Translations under genes and position numbers: made by a program
Shown: positions 54,309 through 63,684 of the stretch, piece after piece
Layout: the number at the start of each line of letters is the position of its first letter
Position numbering within the stretch: the first letter of the stretch is position 1
The notes under the pieces: generated by a model
Seen by the model: only the letters and a program-made list of their open reading frames with translations
Told to the model about the DNA's origin: nothing
The model's database searches: none
From: Calothrix sp. NIES-2098
GTDB taxonomy: Bacteria > Cyanobacteriota > Cyanobacteriia > Cyanobacteriales > Nostocaceae
NCBI GenBank assembly: GCA_002368175.1
Contig: AP018172.1
Span: forward strand, 4,839,001 to 4,903,000
Direction: 5' to 3'
Length of the DNA stretch: 64,000 nt

Positions 54309-57044
54309 ATGGCGGAATATATATCAGAGTTGCTGTCTTTGCAGCAATTATGTACTGTCTTGGGTTATTCTCTCTCTTCAGAAGACTTACAGCCCTGCCT
54401 TACCCAAGTTAAATCTCTTACACCCAAAGTAGGGAAATTTTGGCAAGGAACAGATGTTGAACCAGGTATCTACATCGTACTTGCAGGTAAAGTCAGATTG
54501 CTTGATGAAACAGGTGAACTGATTGCAACCTTGGAGGTAGGAGAATCATTTGGTGAATTTACCTTATTTCAGGAAGCTGGTTTTAAAGCTTATGCAGCAA
54601 GAGCTAGTGTCAATTTACACTTGGCTTTTCTTTCTGGGGAAGCGCTGTCACCATTGATAAGCAAATATCCCCAAATTTACGAACATTTACGTACCAAAGC
54701 GCGATCGCGAAATTCCCTGTTAGTCCAGTCTGACAGCGAACCAGTATCTCCCAATCTGCCACAACAGTTTGCTAAACGAGAAGAACAGACTATTACTTCC
54801 CCAGCACCAGTAAGTAATCTACAGAAAAAGATTAGCAAAGCCTACTTTCCCAACCCCACACAAAGAGTAGGTCATTTATGGCAGCGCGTCACTAAAAACT
54901 ATCCATTTTTTGCCCAACAGAGTTCATCAGACTGCGGTGCAGCTTGTTTGGTGATGGTGTCTCGTTATTGGGGAAAACGCTTTAGTGTTAATCGCGTGCG
55001 AGATATTGCTAATGTTGACCGCAACGGTGCATCTCTGCGGGGATTGTCAGCAGCAGCAGAAAGTATCGGATTTAACACTAGACCAGTCAAAGCTAGTCTC
55101 GACCAGCTAGGGAAGCAAAAACTACCTGCAATTGTTCACTGGCAAGGCAAGCATTACATAGTTGTCTATGAAATCACCAAGAAATATGTGATAGTTGCAG
55201 ACCCCGCCATTGGTCAGCGTACCCTCACTCATCGGGAATTTAAAGCAGATTGGACTGGATATACTTTACTGTTGCAACCTACAGCCCTTTTCAAAGATAC
55301 CGAAGAGAGTACAACACCCTTCTGGCAATTCTTTGAATTAATCAAACCGTACGGGTTGGTGATGCTGGAAATATTTCTAGCTTCCCTTTTTATTCAAATA
55401 TTTGGATTGATTGCACCTTTATTTACCCAACTTATTCTCGATAGAGTGGTGGTGCAGCGTTCTGAATTGACCTTAACAGCTGTAGGTTTAGGGTTGCTAA
55501 TTTTCAATCTGTTTCGGGTAGCACTAACAGGTTTGCGGCAATATTTACTAGATCATACAGCTAATAGGCTAGATGTAGCTTTGATTGTGGGATTTATCCG
55601 TCATACCCTACAACTTCCTTTAAGTTTTTTTGAAACTCGTTATGTTGGGGATATTATTTCTCGAGTTCAAGAAAACCGCAAAATTCAACGTTTTCTCTCT
55701 GGTGAAGCATTATCAACCCTCTTAGATTTACTTACAGTATTTATCTATTTAGGGCTAATGTTTTGGTACAGTTGGAAAATGGCATTATTGTGCTTGGTAA
55801 TTGTACCGCCATTCTTTTTATTAGCATTGATTGCCACACCCTTTTTAAAGAAGATTTCTAGGGAAATATTTAGTGCTTATAACCAAGAAAGTAGTTATCT
55901 CATTGAAACTATTTCTGGGGTAAGAACAGTAAAATCGACAGCCATAGAACAAACAGTTCGCTGGCATTGGGAAGAGTTATTGCACAAAGCAGTTAAAACT
56001 AATTTTGCTGGACAAATTATTGGAAATCGTCTGCAAATTTTTAGTAATTCTATTCAAGCAGTAGTCACTACAGCATTGCTATGGTTTGGGGCACATCTAG
56101 TAATTCAGAATCAGTTAACAATTGGGCAGCTTGTGGCATTTAATATGCTGTTAGGGACTATTATTAGCCCTTTCCAACGTTTAGCAGTATTGTGGAATCA
56201 ATTGCAGGAAGTTGTCATTTCAATGGAACGCATTAATGATGTGTTAGACACCGAACCTGAGGAGAATTTACAACATCAAATCAGACAAAGCTTACCTTCG
56301 ATTCAAGGTGAAGTTCGGTTTGAAAATGTCACATTTCGCTATAACTCAGAAAGCGATACTAATGTAATTGAAAATCTCAGCTTTCAAATTAAACCAGGGC
56401 AAATGGTAGCACTAGTTGGGCGTAGTGGTTCTGGGAAAACTACGATTTCTAAGTTAGTTTTAGGCTTATATCTTCCTAGCGATGGCAAAATCTTAGTTGA
56501 TGGATGCGATATTACCAATATCTCTTTACGTTCCTTACGCCAACAAGTTGGAGTAGTTGACCAAGATACCTTTTTATTTGGTGGTACAATTCGTGACAAT
56601 ATTAGCTTAGGACATCCAGGAGCCAAATTAGAAGAAATCATCGAAGCGGCAAAGCTAGCTGGTGCTGATGAATTTATTAAAAAATTGCCAATGGGTTATG
56701 AAACCCAAATTGGTGAAGGCGGAGGGATGCTATCTGGAGGACAGAGGCAAAGAATTGCCATAGCTAGAGCTTTATTAGGTAATCCTCGCTTATTAATTTT
56801 AGATGAGGCAACTTCTCATTTAGATACAGAGTCAGAACGCATTATTCAGAAGAACTTCAACACAATTCTCAAGGGAAGAACTACCTTAGTAATTGCCCAT
56901 CGTCTTTCCACCGTCAGAAATGCAGATTTGATTTTGGTATTAGATAAAGGCGTGTTGATTGAAAGTGGAAATCACCAAGAATTGATGGCAAGACGCGGAC
57001 ATTATTTTTATCTCAATCAGCAACAGTTAGACGCATCAGCATAA
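54309..57044 (+). CDS. Peptidase-containing ABC transporter with cNMP-binding-like domain
   Basis: 911 residues in four parts. 30-115 is a cyclic-nucleotide-binding-like fold (GIYIVLAGKVRLLDETGELI). 195-330 is a C39 peptidase with C209 (SDCGAAC), H282 and D298 (ADPAIG). 345-660 is the membrane domain. 665-905 is the ATPase with GRSGSGKTTI, LSGGQRQRIA and ILDEATSHLD. Such exporters cut a double-glycine leader and move the peptide out. The precursor at 61968-62180 has a GG site and is the obvious substrate. All catalytic residues are present. Confidence 0.93.
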   Translation: MAEYISELLSLQQLCTVLGYSLSSEDLQPCLTQVKSLTPKVGKFWQGTDVEPGIYIVLAGKVRLLDETGELIATLEVGESFGEFTLFQEAGFKAYAARASVNLHLAFLSGEALSPLISKYPQIYEHLRTKARSRNSLLVQSDSEPVSPNLPQQFAKREEQTITSPAPVSNLQKKISKAYFPNPTQRVGHLWQRVTKNYPFFAQQSSSDCGAACLVMVSRYWGKRFSVNRVRDIANVDRNGASLRGLSAAAESIGFNTRPVKASLDQLGKQKLPAIVHWQGKHYIVVYEITKKYVIVADPAIGQRTLTHREFKADWTGYTLLLQPTALFKDTEESTTPFWQFFELIKPYGLVMLEIFLASLFIQIFGLIAPLFTQLILDRVVVQRSELTLTAVGLGLLIFNLFRVALTGLRQYLLDHTANRLDVALIVGFIRHTLQLPLSFFETRYVGDIISRVQENRKIQRFLSGEALSTLLDLLTVFIYLGLMFWYSWKMALLCLVIVPPFFLLALIATPFLKKISREIFSAYNQESSYLIETISGVRTVKSTAIEQTVRWHWEELLHKAVKTNFAGQIIGNRLQIFSNSIQAVVTTALLWFGAHLVIQNQLTIGQLVAFNMLLGTIISPFQRLAVLWNQLQEVVISMERINDVLDTEPEENLQHQIRQSLPSIQGEVRFENVTFRYNSESDTNVIENLSFQIKPGQMVALVGRSGSGKTTISKLVLGLYLPSDGKILVDGCDITNISLRSLRQQVGVVDQDTFLFGGTIRDNISLGHPGAKLEEIIEAAKLAGADEFIKKLPMGYETQIGEGGGMLSGGQRQRIAIARALLGNPRLLILDEATSHLDTESERIIQKNFNTILKGRTTLVIAHRLSTVRNADLILVLDKGVLIESGNHQELMARRGHYFYLNQQQLDASA

Positions 57045-57193
57045 CGTAATTATTACATAATTTAAATTTTAACTTCTAACTCATATAGCAGTTCTAAATC
57101 AGAAATTAAAATACTGTATACAGTCAATAGTGAGTTTTTCACAAATGATACAGAATTGTTATCCCTGCTAGATTTCAACTTAAAGGATACATA

Positions 57194-58702
57194 ATGTCAG
57201 AGATATTAAATGATAAAGTTGCAACTACAATTAATGAATACGAAGAGCAAGACAATTCATCGATAAATGTAACTAAATTAGCTGATGATTGGTCTGAACA
57301 TACTAAAGATATACTTGATAGCTTACCCCAAGTTTGGACAAGGGGAATGTTATATTTTCTGCTGAGTTTTGTATCTATTGCTCTGCCTTGGGCGATGCTA
57401 TCTAAAGTAGATGAAACTGGTACAGCCAAGGGAAGACTTGAGCCAAAGGGTAAAACAGTTAAGTTAGATAGCGCAGTACCAGGAACAGTAACTTCTATCC
57501 CAGTTAAAGAAGGGGATCTAGTTAAACCTGGAGAACCTGTATTGATATTAGATTCAGAATTAGTCCAGGCAGAATTACGCCAAACAAAAGATAAATTAGA
57601 AGGGCAATTAAATAGGCGATCGCAATTAAATCTTTTAAAAAATCAGCTAGTAGTAACTATAGCAACTCAGCAACAACAAAATCAAGCCCAAGAGTTAGAA
57701 AAACAGTCCCAAATCGAGCAAGCGCAGCAAAATTTAACGGCTTTAAAAAATTCCTATGAAATCCAAAAAGCCGAAAAAATTACCCAAGTTAATCAGGCAC
57801 AGCAGACTATCGAACAAGCTCACACTGCAAATAAATTATTAGAAAATAGTTTAGCAAGTGCTCAAAGAGAGGTAGAACGCTACAGCCAACTTAAACAAGC
57901 AGGTGCTATCCCAGAAATTCATGTTGTAGATAAGCGAGATATAGCTAAAGACAGACAGAGAGTATACGAACAAAGCAAATCAGATATTAAACAAGCTAAT
58001 CTACGTCTAGCCGAACAGCAAAGTAGTTATCAACGCACAATTCGTCAAGCAAAGGCAGAAATTGAACAAGCATATTTGCGCTTGAAAGAACAGCAAAGAA
58101 GTTATCAAACCTTAACTCATTCTGGAAAACTGGCTCTACTCAAAAGCGAGGAACAATTAAATAATTTAGAAACAGAAATGACAACGTTACAAGCAGAAGT
58201 TGCTCAAACTAATAGTCAAATCAATAGCTTACAGTTGCAATTGCAGCAACGAGTATTAAAATCTCCCATCGCTGGTAGAGTATTTCAACTACCAATTCAA
58301 CGTCCGGGTGCAGTCGTTCAACCTGGAACAATGATTGCAGAGATTTCTCCAGAAGGTTCACCTTTAATTATTAGGGCGCAAATGCCAACATCTGAAAGCG
58401 GTTCTTTACGCAAAGGATTGCCAGTAAAAATTAAATTTGATGCTTATCCATTTCAAGATTATGGAATTCTTGAAGGAGAATTATTAGAAATTTCCCCAAC
58501 TACATCAGAAGTGGATACACCTAATGGAAAACTCTCTGCATATAACTTAGAAATTTCCCTGAAGAGTAATTGTATCCATGGTAAAAATAAATGTATACCT
58601 TTACGTCCTGGCGATACAGCAACAGCAGAAGTAATTGTACGTCAGCGTCGGATTATTAATTTTATCCTCGATCCATTTAAACAGTTGCAACAGGGAGATT
58701 AA
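57194..58702 (+). CDS. HlyD-type membrane fusion protein
   Basis: 502 residues. One membrane segment lies at about 50-72 (MLYFLLSFVSIALPWAML), then a biotinyl-lipoyl-like half (GTVTSIPVKEGDLVKPGEPV), a long coiled coil (150-360, rich in Gln/Ala/Glu) and the second lipoyl half (RVLKSPIAGRVFQLPIQ). It bridges the exporter to the outer membrane channel. It follows the ABC gene with 150 bp between them. Confidence 0.92.
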   Translation: MSEILNDKVATTINEYEEQDNSSINVTKLADDWSEHTKDILDSLPQVWTRGMLYFLLSFVSIALPWAMLSKVDETGTAKGRLEPKGKTVKLDSAVPGTVTSIPVKEGDLVKPGEPVLILDSELVQAELRQTKDKLEGQLNRRSQLNLLKNQLVVTIATQQQQNQAQELEKQSQIEQAQQNLTALKNSYEIQKAEKITQVNQAQQTIEQAHTANKLLENSLASAQREVERYSQLKQAGAIPEIHVVDKRDIAKDRQRVYEQSKSDIKQANLRLAEQQSSYQRTIRQAKAEIEQAYLRLKEQQRSYQTLTHSGKLALLKSEEQLNNLETEMTTLQAEVAQTNSQINSLQLQLQQRVLKSPIAGRVFQLPIQRPGAVVQPGTMIAEISPEGSPLIIRAQMPTSESGSLRKGLPVKIKFDAYPFQDYGILEGELLEISPTTSEVDTPNGKLSAYNLEISLKSNCIHGKNKCIPLRPGDTATAEVIVRQRRIINFILDPFKQLQQGD

Positions 58703-58758
58703 CAGTTAATAGCTGCTCCTAACTTTATGTAATCGATATTTATTTTTAGACCGAAATC

Positions 58759-59493
58759 ATGTTAAAGACTATCACAATTGCTAACCAAGATATTCTACAT
58801 ATTGTCAAGCAATGCTGCCAAATTCCCGATTTTATTGAAAAAATTATTACCCGCAAGATAATTGAAAATACTGTGTCCGATATGGGTATAAAAATAGAGA
58901 CTGAAGAACTTCAAAAAGCAGCAGATACTTTCCGCTTAATGTATGAATTAGCAACTGCTGAAGATACCTGGAAATGGTTAGAAGAACGCGCTCTCTCTGT
59001 AGATGATTTTGAAGAATTAGTTTACGCTAATTTACTTGCTAATAAGTTAGCCCAACATCTGTTTGCAGATAAAGTTGAACCCTATTTTTTTGAAAATCAA
59101 CTAGACTACGCTGGTGCAGTGATATATGAAGTGGTGTTGGATGATGAAGACTTAGCTATGGAACTATTTTATGCCGTTATGGAGGGTGAAATTAGTTTTT
59201 ATGATGTTGCTCACCAATACATACAAGATACAGAATTACGTCGCAAATGTGGATATCGAGGAAAAGTCAATCGTCAGGATTTAAAGCCAGAAATTTCTGC
59301 TACTGTTTTTGCTGCTAAACCTCCCCAACTTCTCAAGCCAATTATTACATCTAAGGGAGTACATTTAATTATGCTAGAAGAGATTATTCAACCAGAATTG
59401 AATGAGAAGTTGCGTTATCAAATTATGTCAGCATTTTTTGCTGAGTGGGTAAAGCAGCAAATAGAGCATGTAGAGGTTATTAAACAATTGTAG
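58759..59493 (+). CDS. Parvulin-like peptidylprolyl isomerase of the export operon
   Basis: 244 residues. The N-terminal 110 residues are helical, SurA-like. Residues 125-225 read as a parvulin domain: SFYDVAHQYIQDTELRRKCG, then GYRGKVNRQDL and KGVHLIMLEEI. There is no signal peptide, so it may act in the cytosol on the precursor or the exporter. Proteins like this regularly follow HlyD in cyanobacterial peptide-export operons. Confidence 0.82.
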   Translation: MLKTITIANQDILHIVKQCCQIPDFIEKIITRKIIENTVSDMGIKIETEELQKAADTFRLMYELATAEDTWKWLEERALSVDDFEELVYANLLANKLAQHLFADKVEPYFFENQLDYAGAVIYEVVLDDEDLAMELFYAVMEGEISFYDVAHQYIQDTELRRKCGYRGKVNRQDLKPEISATVFAAKPPQLLKPIITSKGVHLIMLEEIIQPELNEKLRYQIMSAFFAEWVKQQIEHVEVIKQL

Positions 59494-59508
59494 AGCAATA
59501 GCATGAAT

Positions 59509-59536
59509 CCTACACTCCCAGCGTGGTGAGTGTAGG
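59509..59536. terminator. Bidirectional hairpin between convergent operons
   Basis: CCTACACTC (59509-59517) and GAGTGTAGG (59528-59536) form a perfect 9 bp stem. It lies 15 bp after the isomerase gene and 30 bp from the end of the opposing HopA1-like gene, and so can end both transcripts. Confidence 0.75.
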
Positions 59537-59566
59537 CTTCTCATCAAGATTTAATTAGCATTAGCT

Positions 59567-60652
59567 CTATACCAATGGTGTATAAATATCTTCTGCATTA
59601 GGATTGAGATAGGGGCGCTCTATATCAATTCCATATTGTTCAAATTTTCTGAGTATATATTTCATTCGCTTCTCCGGCGAATTATCATTATTCTGATAAG
59701 CCTCTAACAAAGCATCAGCAACAAATTCACAATAATTACCTTCAGAATCTAGTGAATTTCTCAACTTTATTTCAGTATTTGGACGTTCAGCTAAACCAAT
59801 ACCAGGTGCAATTTTTTTAGTAAATATCGGAACTTCTTCGCGAAAATAGTATTTATTTTCTGCATAAATTGTTTGTAAGACTGGCAAAATATAGTCTTTG
59901 TATATATCGGGATTGTATTCGTAAGCAAAAACTTTCAGAACTCCAGAGTTATAAAATCTATAATTCAAAGGATTGTGCAATACATGGAAAACAAAGGGAA
60001 TTTTAGCTGCATTCAACTTTGTGGTTACACAATTCATGGAATAAATTGCAGCTTTAGAACTGAAGTTAAAATAAACTAGTATTGTGTAAACGAAACGATT
60101 ATAAGGTGGTAAACCTCCAAGATTATCTCCATTAGCATGATAATTGTATTTACCAATATAGCTACTAGGTAAAAATATTGATACCGCATCATTTATGCTA
60201 GCTGATTGTAGTACTGGAGGAAGATGAGTCTTTCGTTGTATGTTTATAATTACATCATCAAATTCTGCGGCGAGGCTACCATCAGCCTCTTCTCTTATGA
60301 GATGGAAAGCCGGATGAAACCAACCTTTTCCTTGATTATTTTTGTCCAGTTTCTCATAAAATTCCCAGTCTATTTCTTGGGAGGCTATTTTTTCTAAAAT
60401 TTGCTCGTTTGTCTTGTAAAATTGAGCGTATTCTACTATTTGTAAACCTTTAAAGTAAGTTTGATATAAAAAATCTAATAACTGTGAATTAAAGTAACTA
60501 AACTGAACTTCTAGTGGCAATTTTTGCAGTTGTTCCAAAGTTGTAGCAGAAGTTTCTCTATAAGACAAGTAAGAATGACTGATGCAGAATTTTAATGGAT
60601 CAATTTTAATATTTGTGGTAATATCTTTTAAGTAATCTTTTGATTCCAGCAT
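59567..60652 (-). CDS. HopA1-family protein, putative phospho-Ser/Thr lyase of a class V-type lanthipeptide
   Basis: 361 residues, full length. It resembles the T3SS effector HopA1 family; blocks shared with the copy at 62550 include FHVLHNPLNYRFYNSGVL, ISVYLPSSYIG and PGIGLAERPNTEIK. In class V lanthipeptide systems a HopA1-like protein (LanY/LxmY) eliminates phosphate from Ser/Thr to make dehydroamino acids, paired with an APH-like kinase. The kinase gene is 50 bp upstream. It is last in the precursor, kinase, lyase operon. Low GC. The biochemical role in cyanobacteria is inferred. Confidence 0.82.
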   Translation of the reverse strand: MLESKDYLKDITTNIKIDPLKFCISHSYLSYRETSATTLEQLQKLPLEVQFSYFNSQLLDFLYQTYFKGLQIVEYAQFYKTNEQILEKIASQEIDWEFYEKLDKNNQGKGWFHPAFHLIREEADGSLAAEFDDVIINIQRKTHLPPVLQSASINDAVSIFLPSSYIGKYNYHANGDNLGGLPPYNRFVYTILVYFNFSSKAAIYSMNCVTTKLNAAKIPFVFHVLHNPLNYRFYNSGVLKVFAYEYNPDIYKDYILPVLQTIYAENKYYFREEVPIFTKKIAPGIGLAERPNTEIKLRNSLDSEGNYCEFVADALLEAYQNNDNSPEKRMKYILRKFEQYGIDIERPYLNPNAEDIYTPLV

Positions 60653-60702
60653 AATTAATATTAATTATAAAATAATAGGTAAAGCTCTTAAATACAAATA
60701 CT

Positions 60703-61851
60703 TTAAATAGCCATAAATTTTTCTGGTTTACAAAGTAATTGTGCCGCAATATAAAAATAAACTTCTTGATGGCATAGAGCTATCTCTGGCTGAAATTGAA
60801 ATTCTGTTAATAGTTGATAAATTACAGCAAGCCCAGCAAATTGAATAACACGTCTGAGAAATTCAGGATAACCTTCTAAAACCTTTGTGTGAGCATTGAT
60901 ATAAGCTTTAATCGTGGCTACAATCGAAGGGCGAACAACTTCTAAAGGAATAGCGGCTAGCTGTATAGATTTTTTAATCTCAATAGTAGGATGCATAATC
61001 ATGCTATTAAGCCAAAATAGAAAATAGCCAGCAATTGCTTTACCTAAATCGCAAGCCGGATCGCCCCAGCTACAAGTTTCCCAATCAATAAGCTTAATTA
61101 GGTTTTCTTCATTATGATTTAGATCTGATGATAAGGTATGCCAGTTCTTAGATATTAAGAGATTTTTAAATTGAATATTGTTGTGCGTTAAACAACAACG
61201 GCGATGCTGAAACAGCAGATCTTTAATTACTTCTATTAAAGCATCAGCTTTTTGAAAATTTCCGATAAATCTCCAAACATAAGTTGGAGTCTTCTTTAAA
61301 TTCTCAGGCTTCAAGCGCTGAAATAGATGCTCGGAAATATAATCAGGGTAAGAAAGTTGATAAGGGATTTTTTCTGCTGAATACTTAGTTAAAAATTTGT
61401 AGAACTTTTCCGAACTGATACTTTCTTTATGCAGTTTTGCTAAAGTATTTCCAATTAATTCGGCAATGGTATGGGGAAAATTATTATTATTCATATAATA
61501 ACTTTCTAAATTGATATATCTATCAAGATATTTATATATCAAAATCGAATTCATCTCATCGAAATATATTATTTCTGGGGTTAGTGATGAAATAAAGTAC
61601 AAATTTGTTTCTACTTGTAAAAACTTATAAATCTCTCGTTCTTTATCAATTCTCTCGTCCCGATCGTGACTATGATAATTAGGAGTTTGTTTAATAACTA
61701 GCTTGTAATTGTTTTCAGCTACTTCTATGAGCCAATAAGAATTTTTGCTATATTTGACATCAACTTTCATATAGGCTAATTCTTCTTGTGTAAAGATAGC
61801 GGTCTCTTTTAAGTAACTAAATAAGTTTTTATAGTTGAGATTAATAGCCAT
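60703..61851 (-). CDS. APH-like kinase, putative LanK of a class V-type lanthipeptide
   Basis: 382 residues with a strong ribosome site (AAGGAGAG) before ATG 61851. It has an aminoglycoside-phosphotransferase fold: THNNIQFKNLL at 222-232 is the catalytic loop and IDWETCSWGDP at 255-265 the Mg-binding DxE-like motif. In the catalytic loop the usual HGD is HNN, so the general base Asp is Asn225. In class V systems an APH-like kinase phosphorylates Ser/Thr in the precursor. The gene lies between precursor and HopA1-like gene. Either the chemistry is altered or another residue serves as base. Confidence 0.8.
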   Translation of the reverse strand: MAINLNYKNLFSYLKETAIFTQEELAYMKVDVKYSKNSYWLIEVAENNYKLVIKQTPNYHSHDRDERIDKEREIYKFLQVETNLYFISSLTPEIIYFDEMNSILIYKYLDRYINLESYYMNNNNFPHTIAELIGNTLAKLHKESISSEKFYKFLTKYSAEKIPYQLSYPDYISEHLFQRLKPENLKKTPTYVWRFIGNFQKADALIEVIKDLLFQHRRCCLTHNNIQFKNLLISKNWHTLSSDLNHNEENLIKLIDWETCSWGDPACDLGKAIAGYFLFWLNSMIMHPTIEIKKSIQLAAIPLEVVRPSIVATIKAYINAHTKVLEGYPEFLRRVIQFAGLAVIYQLLTEFQFQPEIALCHQEVYFYIAAQLLCKPEKFMAI

Positions 61852-61925
61852 AAAAACTCTCCTTTATTTTTCAAATATCGAGACTGTGTTTGTTTGAAAT
61901 GGCTAATGAAATTAAAATTTTTGTT

Positions 61926-61953
61926 CATAGAGTGGGTTAGTACCCACCCTATG
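61926..61953 (-). terminator. Hairpin between precursor and kinase gene (attenuator)
   Basis: On either strand CATAGaGTGGGT pairs with ACCCACcCTATG (one mismatch, 4-base loop). It lies 15 bases after the precursor stop. No long U-tract follows, so it would allow partial read-through and make more precursor than enzyme. Confidence 0.6.
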
Positions 61954-61967
61954 TTTAATTAGACTAG

Positions 61968-62180
61968 TTACTTAGCCACTGGATTGGTACGGCATCCTAC
62001 GCTATCAGTGCTAAATTCATTGGTTGTAACTGTTCCGCAGTAATAGCTCTTGGTACTGGCAATCTGCATTCCTCCTCGTAGATTTAGTTCATCGTTGCTC
62101 AATTCATTCAAAAAGCTTTCAGAATCGAGAAATAATTCAGCAACATTAAGTTTGATGTCGTTAATCTTAATATCAGCCAT
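61968..62180 (-). CDS. Ribosomal precursor peptide with double-glycine leader
   Basis: 70 residues from ATG 62180, chosen because GGAG lies 9 bases upstream; a TTG at 62195 is worse. The leader MADIKINDIKLNVAELFL..DELNLRGG is helical and acidic and ends in GG at 36-37. The 33-residue core starts MQIASTKSYYCGT and has two Cys (48 and 63) and ten Ser/Thr, enough for two thioether rings. The kinase and HopA1-like genes follow on the same strand, and the C39 exporter nearby can remove the leader. I do not recognise it as a described peptide. Confidence 0.75.
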   Translation of the reverse strand: MADIKINDIKLNVAELFLDSESFLNELSNDELNLRGGMQIASTKSYYCGTVTTNEFSTDSVGCRTNPVAK

Positions 62181-62484
62181 TTGAGTTTTCTCCAATTACG
62201 TTTTTTTGGTTACTTGGAATCGTTTTTTATTTTTGATTCCCGATCAAATTGTATTTATTTAAAATTGATATGCCTAGATGTATACAACTAATTAATAGAC
62301 CATAAAAATAACACTTTTGCTCGTAAAAATGCTAAAAACTTACTAATGCTTTCTTGGTTAGAATTCGGTTATACCGATCGCGCATCCAGAATAAAAATTC
62401 TAATTATCAAGCATAATTTTCAAGTTAAATTCTGTCGATTAAAGGGACAAAACTCAATCAGATATGTCATACGAAAATTTTAAA
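62181..62484. promoter_or_regulatory. Upstream region of the precursor gene
   Basis: About 300 bp, very AT-rich, with no gene. It must contain the promoter of the precursor operon. A plausible minus-strand -10 lies near 62245-62260 (ATAAA/TACAAT-like), but no certain -35 was seen. Confidence 0.35.
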
Positions 62485-62514
62485 ATAAAAAAGTCTCAAA
62501 ATATTTTGAGACTT
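62485..62514 (-). terminator. Terminator of the second kinase/HopA1 operon
   Basis: AAGTCTCAAAAT directly followed by its complement ATTTTGAGACTT (62491-62514), a perfect 24-base palindrome, then on the minus strand TTTTATTTTA. It is 35 bases after the HopA1-like stop. Confidence 0.82.
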
Positions 62515-62549
62515 CAAACTAAATTATATTGTTGAATATTTATTAGCTA

Positions 62550-63659
62550 TTAAAACACCCTATAAATATCTTCAGAGTTAGCATTCAAATAAACCCGTTG
62601 AAAATCAATACCTAAACGAGAAAATTCATTAAGAATAGACTTCATCCTTCCTGCGGTTGAGTTATCTGCTTGTTGCCAAGCTGACAACAACCCATTCGCC
62701 ACAATCTGACAACGATTCATGCCAAAACTTTCACGTTCAGCAAACTTTTGGTCTGGTTCTTCTGCTAACCCCAACCCCGATGCTATATGCATAGTAAATA
62801 GGGGGATTTCTGTCTTAAAATGTGATTTATGCACTGTATAAACAGCCTTTAAAACTGGCTCAACAGCTTCATAATCTCTCTTATCAAAATACAAAACTCC
62901 TGAATCATAGCGTTCATACTGCTTTGGATTGTACAAAACTTTAAAACTAAAAGGAATTAGTATCTCATTTAGTTGTCGGGTAAGACTATCCATCATCGCT
63001 ACAGCACCTTCAGGAGTGAGATTAAAATATATTCTCACTGTTATTGATTCGCTGTTTGTGTATTCAAGACGACGAAAACCTGCATTGCTAACTGCCATAT
63101 AAAAGCCGTTTTGCACTCGATTCTTAGGCATTCGGATAGCTACATAATCACCCGGACAAGCAGATTGTTCAGATACTTGCAGATGCTTATCTCGCTGAAT
63201 ATGCAGCCTTAAACTACCATTAGTGACTGCTAAACTCCCATCAGGTTCCTGTCTCAAAATAGACCAGCCAGGATCAAAATAGCCTTCTCCAGAATTGCTT
63301 TCATGTAATTGCTGATAAAACCCGACATCAATTCCCAAAACAGTATTATTTTCTAAATCCAAAGGGAGTTTATTTTCTTCTGTATCTGCTGCTAGTGCTT
63401 TTCGCATAGCACCGTTGTAATAAATACCGTAGAGAAAACTTCGCAGTTCTAGACTTAGATATTTCTGTTGTATTTTTTCAGGCAGTTTCTGAAACCTTTC
63501 AACTGTATCAGCAGGTAGTTCCACTGGTTTATAATCTGGATGGCGAATCGAAAAATCAGATTGAATTTCAACTTTGTTAACAATATCTTCTAAAACATCC
63601 AGCAATTGCGTATTTATCTCAGTTTGAAGCTGAGTTTGAGTTGTGTTGAGTAATTGCAT
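62550..63659 (-). CDS. Second HopA1-family protein (putative LanY)
   Basis: 369 residues, a diverged homologue of the protein at 59567. It shares SFKVLYNPKQYERYDSGVLY, AIRMPKNRVQNGFY and HIASGLGLAEEPDQKF with it, at perhaps 35-40 percent identity by eye. It lies 25 bp after a second APH-like kinase gene. Two kinase/lyase pairs suggest either two precursors with own enzymes or division of labour on one. The pair here is less AT-rich than the first, so it did not arise by very recent duplication. Confidence 0.82.
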   Translation of the reverse strand: MQLLNTTQTQLQTEINTQLLDVLEDIVNKVEIQSDFSIRHPDYKPVELPADTVERFQKLPEKIQQKYLSLELRSFLYGIYYNGAMRKALAADTEENKLPLDLENNTVLGIDVGFYQQLHESNSGEGYFDPGWSILRQEPDGSLAVTNGSLRLHIQRDKHLQVSEQSACPGDYVAIRMPKNRVQNGFYMAVSNAGFRRLEYTNSESITVRIYFNLTPEGAVAMMDSLTRQLNEILIPFSFKVLYNPKQYERYDSGVLYFDKRDYEAVEPVLKAVYTVHKSHFKTEIPLFTMHIASGLGLAEEPDQKFAERESFGMNRCQIVANGLLSAWQQADNSTAGRMKSILNEFSRLGIDFQRVYLNANSEDIYRVF

Positions 63660-63684
63660 AATTATTGATTTATGATGAAATGTT

